A stretch of DNA of 64,000 nucleotides from Atriophallophorus winterbourni (Eukaryota > Platyhelminthes > Trematoda > Plagiorchiida > Microphallidae). The stretch spans positions 1 through 64,000 of the forward strand of contig JACCGJ010000342.1 in assembly GCA_013407085.1 (NCBI GenBank). Reading direction: 5' to 3'. Below, piece after piece: positions 28,270 through 38,625 of the stretch. Numbering within the stretch: the stretch's first letter is position 1; every line of letters begins with the position of its first letter. Under the pieces are notes generated by a model. That model was not told the origin of the DNA. It saw only the letters and a program-made list of their open reading frames with translations, and made no database searches. A program made the position numbers and the translations under genes.

Positions 28270-29450
28270 AAGCAGCTTATCTGATCAAATACGCATCGTC
28301 CAACTCTCTTATCCAGATCAAACATCAAATTTTTCTACACAAACGCACAATGCTTGATAAATAAGTTACCGGAGCTAATCGAGCTACGTGAAAAATATTC
28401 ACCAATCCAGAGAGCCATAACGGAATCCTGTTTCAATCAGCAATTAGCTGAGGAGGAAATTTCCATTTCAAACATGTTTCTTTTTCGTCGTGATGGTACG
28501 GACTGTTGGGTAGGAGGTGTTTCCATTTACTATGATCAACACCTCACGTTAAGATCAATCACAGACCTTAGAAGCTACAAGTGGCGTATCTCAAGGCTTA
28601 GTCGTGAGGCCAATACTCTTCCTAGTGTAGACAAACGATATACCTAAAACCATACGCAGCACAATCATTTTATTTGCAGATGACATCAAAGTTTGAACTA
28701 GCGTGCGCGCAATAGAAGATTGCCAACTTCATACGTGGTCTCTTTCGAAAGTGCATATCACCCAACATCTCAAAATGTAAAATGTTAAAAGTCGGTAAAT
28801 TCTCCGAATTCACATGCTCTCTTTGATCTCAGCAACGTTCATGGTATATGGAAGAGAAAGACCCATGTGTGTGGATTTCCAATAACTTGAAGTTCTGTGG
28901 CATGCAAAAAGTTCTACCAAACCTTGGCATTGCTCAGAAGGATATTCGGTAGTTTTGCAATGCAATTACTCGCAAGGATAACTAGCATCGATTTACGACC
29001 AACAATGTAGTGCGTTGTTCAAGGATGGACCCCATGGTTACAAAAGGATATACCTCTGCTGCAATTCGTAAACCACAAAGCTACAAAACTGGTGACCGGA
29101 GTATTCAACAGGCCTTACGAGGAGAGTATTGCATCTCTGAACTTATTTGATTTTCTTACCGCTGTACCGAGTGTGATTTGATCTTGCTGTTCAACATTCT
29201 ACATACAATGTATCACCCACTTGAACATCAGTTTCATCGACAAGCAGCACGTGGTAGCAGGTCTCATGTATAATATTATCAATTCCACGCTATAGATCAA
29301 ATTGTTGATGGTCCATCTTTGCTGTCCGAGTTTGCTTTATATGGAACTATTTATCCGCACACATAATTTGTACACCAAGTCTGAACATGTTCAATGCTTA
29401 AGTTGACCAAATCCAGCTTCGCACCTGAGTACATAAGCTGTCGTTCCATT
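28270..29450 (+). pseudogene. CR1-like family A with internal deletion (EEP joined to RT)
   Basis: Begins with an endonuclease start (FFYTNAQCLINKLPELIELR, AITESCFNQQLAEEE, then VGGVSIYYDQHLTL). Near 28,575 it jumps straight to the RT palm (SQGLV..ILFLV, NDIPKTIRSTIILFADDIKV, with the FADD catalytic motif). The thumb and C-terminal parts follow with frameshifts (DPMVTKGYTSA, LLFNILHTMYHPLEHQF, HVWYGT-like end). About two-thirds of the RT domain is missing, so this is a non-functional deletion derivative. Confidence 0.83.
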
Positions 29451-29777
29451 TTGGCAAATTTACCACTGTATCAATCCAATATTATTCCAAACTACTCTCG
29501 ATTCCACCCCATTAGTAACCAACTAGAAAACCAGTAAATGATTGTAAGTGCAACAAGTGAATTCACAGAAATGAATCAGGAAATTTCGATCGACTGTGGG
29601 TGTTGAAGAAATTATTGTTTTTTTAAAAACGGATATTTTTATGGCCTTAAAATTGCCTCATTGCGAAGCAAAAGAAACATAATCATGTCATCCATAATTA
29701 AAGTTTGCAACCAATACAAATATGCTGTAATGAAATTGCGTGCACCACACGAACAGATATTACACTGATGGGAAGAC

Positions 29778-29860
29778 CTGACGAGGAGATCAGATCGGTT
29801 GGACGACCACAATTGACGTTGCTGGTTCCTTCGCGACTGGTCGGGCATATGACGCTACTC
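29778..29860 (+). repeat. Short repeat shared with 14,341-14,422
   Basis: Second copy of the roughly 80-bp segment, more GC-rich than its flanks. It ends about 55 bp before the tRNA-like head of the SINE at 29,915 and may belong to a longer form of that SINE. Confidence 0.6.
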
Positions 29861-29914
29861 AAATGTGCCAGTCTGGAGAAACGTTCATGAAGACTTACTC
29901 GCGATCGGTCAAAC

Positions 29915-30072
29915 GGGGGTCTGTAGCTCAGGCCGTAAGGCATGAGACTACAATGGTGAAGGTCCTGGGTTCGAGTCGGACCCGAGACAGGATATGCACG
30001 GTTGATGAGCTCTAATAAGAGCGAAACTCGAGTCCAGTGCTTCCAATGTGGACCGTTGTGATAAGCTTTGTG
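29915..30072 (+). mobile_element. tRNA-headed SINE with hammerhead core (Sm-alpha-like)
   Basis: The 5' part resembles a tRNA: a GGGTCT/GGACCC acceptor-like pairing (29917-29922 with 29978-29983), a Pol III A box TAGCTCAGGCCG (29924-29935) and a B box GGTTCGAGTC (29968-29977). Immediately downstream is a hammerhead ribozyme core. This order, a tRNA-like Pol III promoter followed by a hammerhead, is the known architecture of the schistosome Sm-alpha SINE. The T-arm is shortened and the ribozyme carries core changes, so this is an old copy. Exact ends are uncertain; no clear target-site duplication was found. The element is inferred to depend on a LINE for movement. Confidence 0.7.
29991..30048 (+). 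ncRNA. Degenerate type I hammerhead ribozyme
   Basis: The core reads TTGATGA (30002-30008), stem II GCTCT-AATA-AGAGC (30009-30022), GAA (30023-30025), stem III ACT/AGT (30026-30033) with a tiny loop, then C30034 as the expected cleavage nucleotide. Stem I pairs GCACGG (29996-30001) with CAGTGC (30035-30040) with one mismatch. All strands occur in the right order and spacing. The usual C of CUGAUGA is U here (30002). That base normally pairs with the core G at 30007, so activity is probably weak or lost. This is a reading of the sequence plus known hammerhead structure, not a test of activity. Confidence 0.72.
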
Positions 30073-30129
30073 AATATTTCGAACGACTTGGTACTGATGA
30101 GTAGACACAAAAAGATATTACAATGTTTA

Positions 30130-31254
30130 TGGTTGATCGGTCCAATTCTTTGAACGCAATAGTTGGAGGTATATGTCATCTAATTTCGTCCTTGGAACAA
30201 CCTAGTACTATGCAACTAGCAGAATTTTAAAACTTAAATAGCTTATATCAGCTTCATTCTAATTAGATTCATTTGTAATTTAGCTATGAATAAGCAAATG
30301 CTTGGAAGATATAACACTTACGGTATTGATCACAAGCTGAAAATGGAATCATATTTTAGCTCACTGTACGCTGAACATCTTCTATCACACCACTACGTAT
30401 GGGTAAAACTCACCACAATAGTTATTCAGGTTCCAAACGCATGCAACGAAGATAATGACTAAATAAGCCATTACTGTTCACGAGAAATTCACCACTGCGC
30501 GTGCGTTGCTTCGTTTTATACGGATTTATAGCCAATCCGGTGTTCACACAAAACGAACGAATACTTACATGACCAATTTAGGTCACCATGTTGAGAATTG
30601 TAACAGAAAAACCGCGTGCCAATTAAGATGTATCGCATGATTTTGCGAAAGGTCAGTATCGTGTGGTCCCTGGAAGGACGGTGACTAGATTAAAATGATC
30701 GTAAATTAATTATTGACCGGAAGCGCTTGTTTTTTTATATTCTAACTGAAAAAGTAATCAATATTATGAGTGTCGGTAAAATGAAATAAAATCCGAAATA
30801 TATCAAAAGAAAAACCTTCGAGAGACAAAAATTATGTTGGTACGATACATTTGGTTTTACAATTACCATAAGATATGAAACTTTCGTTGATTTAGAATCG
30901 ATCACTTGAAAATCGCTTAAACACTTTCTACGAATTTCTCAAGTATCCGATGTCCATTCCGCCTAATCTTATCTACATCAAAATGTTAGCATTAGTTGTG
31001 AATGAGAACCCAGAACTCAGAGAGAATTACAGGAGAAAAATCATTAGGCTTTACAAAATTCAGAGGTGGGATATGTATATGTAGTTAAAAATTATATAAT
31101 CTCATCAAGCTTTACATTACATGCGTGAGGAAATAGAAATAGATTTATTCAAAAGCAACCAATAAACAATATTCAATGTCACCTGTTGTTACTTAAAATT
31201 GTCTCGTCGATAAGTATGTTGGTCAAGGTAAGGAGAGATCACCAACTAGTCTTT
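30130..31254. other. No gene seen
   Basis: AT-rich spacer between the hammerhead SINE and the Penelope-like fragment. Confidence 0.55.
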
Positions 31255-31560
31255 TTGGGACGCATAAATTTGGTCTAAATATTTTAATTGCAATCGCCTC
31301 AACTGTCCGCAGCATGTTCCAACCAGCGTTTCGAGACATGTTATGAGGAACCATGTAAACGACTTAGAACGCCTTTTCAGGCTTTACTCAGTACCCAATA
31401 TCATTCAAGCGAGCTAGAATAGAGCTGTTCAACTTCTTAGAATAGCCTTTGACATAACAAACTAAGGTGTTGTTCAGACATTCGCTTTGCCAGATTCCGC
31501 GTCTTACGACCAATGTATTCTGCTCCACAGGAACAGGTAAATTGAATAGTGTCATGATCC
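31255..31560 (-). pseudogene. Penelope-like element, GIY-YIG endonuclease fragment
   Basis: On the minus strand from about 31,545 the frame reads CSCGAEYIGRKTRNLAKRMS followed by EQH. This is the GIY-YIG start typical of Penelope-like elements (CSCG..YIGRT.R.L..R..EH). After a frameshift it continues YSKKLNSSILARLNDIGY, PEKAF.VVYMVP and TVEAIAI with the terminal FRPNLCV. RT sequence is absent, so it is a 5'-truncated relic. Confidence 0.78.
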
Positions 31561-31629
31561 CAGATCGATATCCTGTTCCGCACATGCATGATTTAGCACT
31601 TAGTCTTCAGGCAAAATCTTTGTTTTCGA

Positions 31630-32245
31630 GGTAGGATTTAGTGCGCGTATATAATCGATTTCCCGTGGCTGACGAATATATTCCCAAAACTGCCATTAGC
31701 ACTCCATTTGGTTTGTTCTAATCTTTCGGGATGCCGTTTTGTCTAAGCAATGCTGCACAGACTTTCTAGAGATTCATGGACCAAGTTTTCATCCGTCTAT
31801 CTTTCGTTTAGGTGTACATTGATTATCTCCTAATTGCTAAGGAAATCCCACTGAACATCCCAAACATCATCGTGAAGAATTTCAACGTCTATCCTACTAC
31901 GGTATTGTTGTAAATCCTGATAAATGTTTGTTCGGAGTGAGTTCTCTCAAACTTCTTTGATACCAAATTAATAGTTCCGATCTAAAAGCGTTACAACAAA
32001 AACCATCAGCTATCCTAGATTATCCATGTCCTAACTCAATCCAGCAAGTCAGACGTTTCTTAAGTTTGGTAGACTATAATAAACGCTGTATTTAACAATT
32101 TGCTTTAATTTCACAATCAATGACTTACCTGTTACGTGTGAAAGAACGTGTGCTTAAAATGGCTGAGGCAGCCATCAAATACTTCAAACAATTCAAATCT
32201 GTTCTAAACAAAGTTCCTTCATTGACTTACCAATCGACCAACCTG
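31630..32245 (+). pseudogene. Ty3/Gypsy-like retrotransposon RT fragment
   Basis: Frameshifted reading gives FPVADEYIPKTAISTPFGLF, MPFCLSNAAQTF.RFMDQV, a degraded YIDDLLIA catalytic block (here YIDYLLIA), NPDKCLFGVSSLKLL, PNSIQQVRRFLSLVDYNKR and LLRVKERVL. These are consecutive Ty3/Gypsy pol motifs. There are no LTRs within reach; stops and a D-to-Y change in the catalytic motif show that it is dead. Confidence 0.85.
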
Positions 32246-32319
32246 TAGTGTATAAGTGCAAAAATATTACAGAAAAATGTTATAGTAAAATGGACGAAGG
32301 AACGAACGCAGGGCGAATA

Positions 32320-32530
32320 TCAGTTTGAATATCAACAAGCCCCGGGAGCTGACGGAATCACACCTGCAATCCTAAAGTTATGAGGCAGTCAATTGTGTGA
32401 ACCACTTTGTGATTTATTTAATCACTATTTGAGGGAGGGTGTTGTACCGATTGACTAGAACAATGGCATCACAACACCAATTTACAAATGTTGAACTCGT
32501 TCTACCCAGCAAATACCGCCCTGGTACACT
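32320..32530 (+). pseudogene. LINE RT fragment (CR1/RTE-like fingers)
   Basis: Reads APGADGITPAILKL, then LCEPLCDLFNHYLREGVVPI and NNGITTPIYKC. This matches the RT fingers motif K.PGPDGI.P..LK......PL..LFN..L..G..P.DW....TPI.K. It lies between the Gypsy fragment and the RTE 5' UTR. Confidence 0.72.
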
Positions 32531-32536
32531 TCTTCC

Positions 32537-33366
32537 GGTTCCAAGGTTGTCAAAGCCGGGGCGGTTTTTGGGATAAGCTCCCAATTCTAAAATGCCCCAA
32601 TGGCACGCGTCTAATATAGCCTCTTACAACCAAGTCCAGCTCCTGGCCTGCAAACGTGGTCCTGTGTGACCTGGCGGAACTGCTTCTACTGACAGAAGAA
32701 AGGCCGAAGGCGGCTGACTGGCGCCTCAAAACCAACATGCTTCGGGCAGGTGGATTTCGTAAGTCCATGAAGGCGGTCCACCTGGAGGAAGGCAAAACCC
32801 TTATCTCAAACCTCCACTGCCTTGTGGCTACATCCAATCATGGGAAAGCTTCAGGAGTCAACCTCGAGGAAAAATCCTGAGCCGGAGTCCAGTCAGGCAG
32901 CTTGAAATCTTATTCAACTTCGCCCTGCTAACTCCTGAGACGGCATCGTTGTCCAAACGTATCAGCTTAGCTGTTCCTTTGGTTCCGATGTTGCCGTGGA
33001 GAGGGAGCAATTGATGCATGGGCAACCGCTAGTTCTCCACTTTGAACTGCCCGGGCGTACATCACAACGCACTAATGGTGAAGACACCCCATTTCTATTC
33101 TGCGAATAATAACATGGGAAGCAGCAGATACCGGTTAAAAGCAACTTCTCGATTGGCGTAGAGCTCAGCGCCTGGGGCTGCTTGCAAAAGTGGGAGAGAC
33201 TTTCAGGTCTTATTGAACGGCTACCGCTCGCCTAAACCTAAGCAGCCCCTAGCCAATATGGTGCCGTCTTGCCACGGTCTGCTATCCTCATTGAGTGCAT
33301 GGGGATTAGGAATCAACCGACAAGCAGATTGTTTTTTTCCGCACCAGCGAAACGAACTACTAAAAA
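32537..33366 (+). promoter_or_regulatory. RTE-like LINE 5' UTR, related to GC-rich retroposon
   Basis: Begins GGTTCCAAGG and shares collinear blocks with the GC-rich retroposon (for example CTGGCGGAACTGCTTCTAC, GACTGGCGCCTCAAAACCA). It continues as unique GC-rich sequence to an ATG at 33,367 that opens an endonuclease ORF. By position it is the 5' UTR, and probably the internal promoter region, of an RTE-like element. Its 5' end abuts a CR1-like fragment at 32,536. Confidence 0.65.
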
Positions 33367-34075
33367 ATGTCATTTCTGAAACTGGGAACCTGGAACTTTC
33401 GGTCCATGCAACGAGCTAAGGAGACTGAATGTCGACGTGGCTGCCCTGAAAGAGACGCTATTACCAGATACTGGTAAGCTAACAGAAAGAGATTATAGAT
33501 TTTTTGGAAATGAAGGGGTTCCGATGAGCCTCGGCTGCATGGAGTTGGGTTTGCCGTTCGAAACAACCAACTAAAAGCAGCAGAACCGAGCAGCAGTGTG
33601 AGCGAACGGATTTGGACTCTAAATCTGAAGTGCATTAGTTGTACCATTACGTTGGTCAAACTTTATGCACGACACTGACTTTGACGCCAGCTGAAATAGA
33701 CGCTTTTTATCATAATCTCGCAACAGTCCACAAAAGCGTGTCACTATGAGCCTGTGTAGTGGTATTGGGTGATTTCAATGCTACAGTTGGTGCAGATTAC
33801 GAGTCTTGGCAAAACTGTCTCGGGAGGTTCAGTGTAGGTAAAACCAATGAAAATGGACAACGCCTTTTAGAATTGTGCACATAGTTCAGTCTTTGTGTCA
33901 GTAACACCTTCTTTACAACAAAACCACAGCATAAGGTCTCTTGGAAACATCCTCGCTCTAAGCATTGGCATCAGCTTGATCTTATTCTTGTTAGGCGCAC
34001 TAATATAGGAAGCGTACTTTTCACCAGATCATATCAAAATGCTTGATTTGATAGGCTGCCCCCAAGACTGCTCCA
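33367..34075 (+). pseudogene. RTE-like LINE endonuclease domain, frameshifted
   Basis: Opens MSFLKLGTWNFRSM, the typical apurinic-type endonuclease start of RTE elements. After frameshifts it continues with HGVGFAVRNNQ, VVLGDFNATVGADYESW, SVGKTNENGQRLLELC and KHWHQLDLILVRR, the GDFN and W.HPRSKHWHQLD signatures of the family. Several frameshifts and stops make it dead. The RT domain does not follow; a CR1-like tail does. It is probably the same family as the copy at 19.1-21.4 kb. Confidence 0.85.
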
Positions 34076-34229
34076 GCTCGTTATTTCGTTCCACTCAGAC
34101 ATGAAGGGCTTAGTCCAATTTAATCCCTTACACAAGGGATGGGGATGTGAGCAACACATTAAACTGCCGTTCAACTTCAACAAATTCAGGATCATGAATG
34201 TGGTGAATCGAGTTCACATATCACATAGG

Positions 34230-34960
34230 TTCGCATGTCCTTGAAAATTGCAGCGAAGAAATAGATTTGGTTGTATGGATATGCTCCAGTTTAAAAACAT
34301 CACTTCAAAATAACACTGCCTTTAAAAAAAGCAACACTTGTTCTAAATCTACTCAAACGGGTATTTGGGAACTTTTCGCCCAAGATATTTCCAAGGATCA
34401 TGAATACATACTTGAGACCAGTCATGAAATACGGTGTGCAGTCATGGTCTCCGCGGCTATAGAGGGAAGTGGAACTTATGCAGCGAATCTATCAGCGCTC
34501 AGCAAAACTAGTTCTCAGCATCTGAAACAAGCTTTATAAAGAGAGAATAGCTAAACTGTATCTTTCGAATTTCCCTATCGACGAGTCAGAGGAGAACTTA
34601 TCTTACTTTACAAAACATTCCATACCCCGAACCATCCCTTACAGTATTTATTCACGCGAAGGGATACGAGAAATTATCGGACCCATGAATATGCGCCGGT
34701 CGTACACCATTCCCGCCTGAACCGTAGGTATTTTTTACTCTGTTTTACTTGGAACAGATAACCTTCAACCGTTGCTCACTCCACTAGCTTGCATGTATTT
34801 AAAACGAAATTAGATGAATTTTATTGCATTATTCGTTTCCAGAACACTTATATACTGTTTAATCTACTTCCTTATATTGCTTATACACTTAAATTTCGAT
34901 TTTACCATCATATGGTTGTTATTTAGATTTTTGCTTTTTAGACTTGAATTACCTTGAATC
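34230..34960 (+). pseudogene. CR1-like family C, RT C-terminal fragment
   Basis: Frameshifted reading gives LVVWICSSLKTSLQNNTAFK, a VFGNFSPKIFPRIMNTYLRP segment, VMKYGVQSWSPRL, LMQRIYQRSAKLVLS, LILLYKTFHTPNHPLQYLFT and HHSRLNRRYFLLCFTWNR. Its order is the same as families A and B, but its sequence is distinct from both. It ends near FKTKLDEFY. Confidence 0.82.
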
Positions 34961-34984
34961 TACTCTATGATGAGTTTATTAAAT

Positions 34985-35310
34985 TAGTAATTCGACCATT
35001 GGGCAGACCGCACTTGCGGTAGAAAGACGTTTGCAGAAGAGATATGAAAGCTCTTGGCATTGACGCTGCGAGTCGAGAAGAACTTGCTATAGACCGCTCA
35101 CGTTGGAGGCATTGTGTACACGTCTTTCAGTGATCACAAACGTTATGAGCGAAATGTGTGCGAAAAATTGGTGAGTCACTTGAAACTAAATCTTGTTGTG
35201 CAGAGAGCAACATGGAATTGCGGAAGTCTCGTCTAGCTTGGCGAACCTACTGAGACAATGGCGACTTGACGCGGCAATGGAATGCGGTGGTTGCGTGATG
35301 TAAAGTGGAT
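34985..35310 (+). pseudogene. RTE-like 3' terminal fragment
   Basis: Reads TIGQTALAVERRLQKRYESS in one frame and RRDMKALGIDAASREELAID then RSRWRHCVH in another. This is the RTE C-terminal segment also seen at 11.1 and 19.4 kb. It ends where CR1-like family B begins. Confidence 0.75.
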
Positions 35311-35342
35311 GCGAATTACGGGGTCGAGCGTAGACTGGCGCT

Positions 35343-36330
35343 GCAAGGATCTGTGCTTGGACCTCTCTCTATTCCTTGTGTATATGGAAACGATATATTA
35401 AATAATATTTGGATGCCTGAGAATATTGTGCCAGATATTTAATAATGGAAACGTCGGGGTCTGTTAATGACTGTATTAGCAATTACAACGTGGTATATAG
35501 ATTATTTCGTTGGTCCCAGTTAATCCCTAGAATGTATAATGTTGCAGGCGTGTGGAAATTCTCTGCACCACACATCGTATCAGCTTGGCCACCAAAGATC
35601 TCGTCTGGACACCTTCAGAAAAAGATCCTGGTACTGGGTGTCGTTAAAACCTCAAGCCTAAACACATTTGCCGGTATGTACAATAAATCTTGGCCGTATC
35701 TTGAATCTTCTAAACAGAATATTCAGGATCTTTACGCCTGAAACCCTACTTTGGTTAATTAATACGTATATACGACCTGTTAAGGAATATTCCATCCAAG
35801 CCGGGGCACCATGGGTGAGGAAGGATATCGAACTACTCGACAGGATTTATCATCGTGCGACAAAGTTGGTCTCCCGGTACATAAATTTGCCTTTCAAAGA
35901 GCGAATGTTAAAACTGAATCTACACGATTTTACCAAACGACTGATACGTAGTGACCTCATGTTGACATTCAAAATCCTGCATACTGAAAACCATCCGCTT
36001 AAACACTTGCTAAAGCTCAATGGACTTACTCCAACACGAACGCATTCAAAGGCTTTAAGCATTCCGCATTCTCAATTGGATTTTCCTCGTAATTTTTTTC
36101 TCGGTAAGAATTTGTTTCACTTGGAACATTTTGCTTGAAGAAATCACACGCTCGGAATCTGTTGAGGTTTTCGCTTCCAATCTCGATGAGTTTATGACGA
36201 ACCATGCTGTATGTGACTGTCCTTATTGATTTTTGAGATTTTATATTTTTTATTCCATACACCTTTTCATCCTATGGTTATTGTTAAGCTTACTGCTTTT
36301 TCAACCATAAAACTTTCAGAGTTCTGAGGT
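35343..36330 (+). pseudogene. CR1-like family B, second copy
   Basis: Starts inside the RT palm (LQGSVLGPL...NDIL) and has the same order as the 16-kb copy: ETLLWLINTYIRPVKEYSIQ, RKDIELLDRIYHRATKLVSR, IRSDLMLTFKILHTENHPLK, FPRNFFLGKNLFHLEHFA. Here 156 codons from 35,668 remain open, longer than in the 16-kb copy. The same 3' UTR follows (TTATTGTTAAGCTTACTGC). The 5' boundary abuts an RTE tail. Confidence 0.87.
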
Positions 36331-36879
36331 TGAACGCAGAGATTCACGGAAACGTCTCATTTTGAAATAGCTGATCATCTTCATTAGTCTATACTTAACT
36401 AGTGTTCTTGAACATATCCGCTAAAAATCTGGCAGTAGAGTGCCAAACACTTCTCGAATGAACAACGAACTATTCGGCGAAAATGATCACCAACGCTTAA
36501 ACTCATTGTAGTTTGATTACCAATAATTTTATACTGTAAAACGATTTAGCCTGCAGGGGTCCGTTTTAGTAAAACCGAGATTATCACCGGTTCATCTTGA
36601 GTGAATCATGATGGTGGCTATTAAGAATAACTAACAGCACAGTTTCAATAATGAGAATGAGTAAGAGATACAGCACACAAATCTAGAAAGTTTGCATGAT
36701 GAAAAAACCTGTTTATTAGTCACCGAAGATACTTTTCAGATTAAAAATTGGCAGCTGCATCTTCAACAGAATGCACCACACGGAATAACATATATTTTGG
36801 TCTGAACGACTGATATCAAAAGTTCTTATTATGTAAATACCGTCTGTTATCAATATTTAGTGGTGCTCACATCCCTTAA

Positions 36880-36990
36880 GCACCACCACCGGGTTCTGAC
36901 AGTTAGCCGTCATTAGGTGAAGACAGTACGACCAGGTTCAGTGAGCCTTGAAACAGTGGTATAGTTGTAAACAAAGATATACCTGTATGC
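36880..36990 (+). repeat. R1 repeat, single arm
   Basis: Contains ACCGGGTTCTGAC, GTGAAGACAGTACGACCAGG and AGCCTTGAAACAGTGG, in the order of the left R1 arm at 37.9 kb. Confidence 0.65.
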
Positions 36991-37900
36991 CACTTAAAAA
37001 CAGAGTTATTACAAAGAACCATCATTTTCAAATACAAAATCACAAATTGTTTCCTGATGAAGCAATCAAAGCTCTTATAAACGACAAATATTTAGTGGTG
37101 CTCACATCGCGTATATGTGCACGTTCAGTGTTTGACCATGAATCGCATTGATTTTGTATTCGAAAATCGTGGTTTTTTGTAGTAACCAAAATGAAGACTG
37201 ATTTAAAACCATACCGTCAGTTCTCATTCTAAAAGCATGTTTGAATAGTAGAAATACAAAATTGCTAAACAAGTGAGGTCAATAACGCATCCATTTTTCA
37301 TGACTTGGGAAACTGTAAAGCTTTCTGTGGTACAACTTTTGAATTGTTTGGAACCTTTTCAAAATTCAAGACCATTCAATAGTAAGCGAGAAAAACATGA
37401 CTGAGTAGGTCGCGAGATCAACCCATAAATCGGGGAGTTTTAAAAGCCGCTCCTTGGTAATGTGGGTACAGCTTCAACTCGCCTCGAATCACAGTTTAGT
37501 GTATCTGTTCGCGCATCTACGTGTGAAATGAGAACACGTGAAGACCTTCCTGCTAAGTAAAACGGAGACATGCAGTGACACTATAGGTCACGGCGGGCTG
37601 ACAAATAATGGAGTTTATGAACTTTGATTTCATTTTCCGCGCAAGAACTTCAATATTTGCAGTTCCTACTCCTTCGAAAAAAAAACGGTGACTATTTTAA
37701 ATCACGTGACAAATTTCCAGCTAGCGCTATCCTGAGGCAAGAAGGCGTTATATTTTATACATTCGCTGATTCCTTCATATAGATTATAACAAGTTGCGCT
37801 TGTATGCGATTTTTGGATAAGGCTAGTACGATCCACCTGTTCAATAACGTGGCCAAACATGTAGATCGGGTTTACACCCATGATCACGAAAAAAGCTCAT

Positions 37901-38140
37901 TTCCATCACACACCCCACGACCGGTTTCGCGCTGTTCGCACTAATCAGGTAGGGACAGTAGGATCAGGATCCGCATGCGCTTGGAACAGTGGAGGAATGG
38001 TAAACAAGGAGCGCTTGTATGCTACTGTTAGATTATAACTTTGTTTACCACTTATCCACTGTTTCAAGGCTCAGTGAACCTAATCTTACTGTCTCCGTCG
38101 GATGACGGCAAAAAGCCAGAAACCGGTTGTGGTGTGTAAG
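37901..38140. repeat. R1 foldback repeat (complete)
   Basis: A palindromic unit. The left arm starts ACACACCCCACGACCGGTTTC and includes GGTAGGGACAGTAGGATCAGG, GGAACAGTGG and GGTAAACAAG. The right arm is the complement (CTTTGTTTACCAC, CCACTGTTTCAAGGC, CTTACTGTCTCCGTCGG) and ends AGAAACCGGTTGTGGTGTGT. The arms are about 95-110 bp with a short AT-rich centre, as in foldback or MITE-like elements. The sequence GGGGTGTGTGAGCAACACATT follows. Confidence 0.75.
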
Positions 38141-38214
38141 TGCGGGGTGTGTGAGCAACACATTACTGTTAGATTGTTTTCAATCCTGAACAGGGAATGC
38201 ATCCTTCTGCTGCT

Positions 38215-38625
38215 GAAGTCAAAAACTCCAGTGTGTTCACGCAGACAGCTCAATACAGGTAGTAAATGAATTTAGCAGGATTAACCGCGCACTGTTTCAA
38301 TTCATTGCTTCGATAAATAGCTACTACGGTGAACACGTTGCAGTCATACTTCTATCGATTGGTTGCTGAATGGCTGTTTGGCATTTGCGAGATGATAGAA
38401 GTTAGCCAGCTGCAGCCGGTGACCACAACATCGTCCTAAATTGATTAGCCATAGGTAGTGAGCTGCTGCTGAAAACGGCTGGAGTCTGACTACCATTTCC
38501 TGTTCTTTTTTTCCTCATATCTGTCTAGGCCCGTGCAACCTGACAGTATCATAGCCCACATGGAGTCTCTGATTGTGCGACACTTTGCCACTTGTCAGTG
38601 AGAAACAAAGTGGGTAAATCGACCT
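38215..38625. repeat. ST repeat inverted pair
   Basis: An antisense end (AACTCCAGTGTGTTCACGC, 38,225 on) is followed by a sense copy (GGCTGGAGTCTGACTACC through ATCTGTCTAGGCC and GCGACACTTTGCCACTTG). It is the same tail-to-tail arrangement as at 53.4, 59.5 and 60.9 kb. Confidence 0.7.

Noticed and set aside
29915..29984. Functional tRNA gene
   Set aside because: The T-arm and acceptor are incomplete, there is no proper 3' end, and it continues into a hammerhead, so it is a SINE head.
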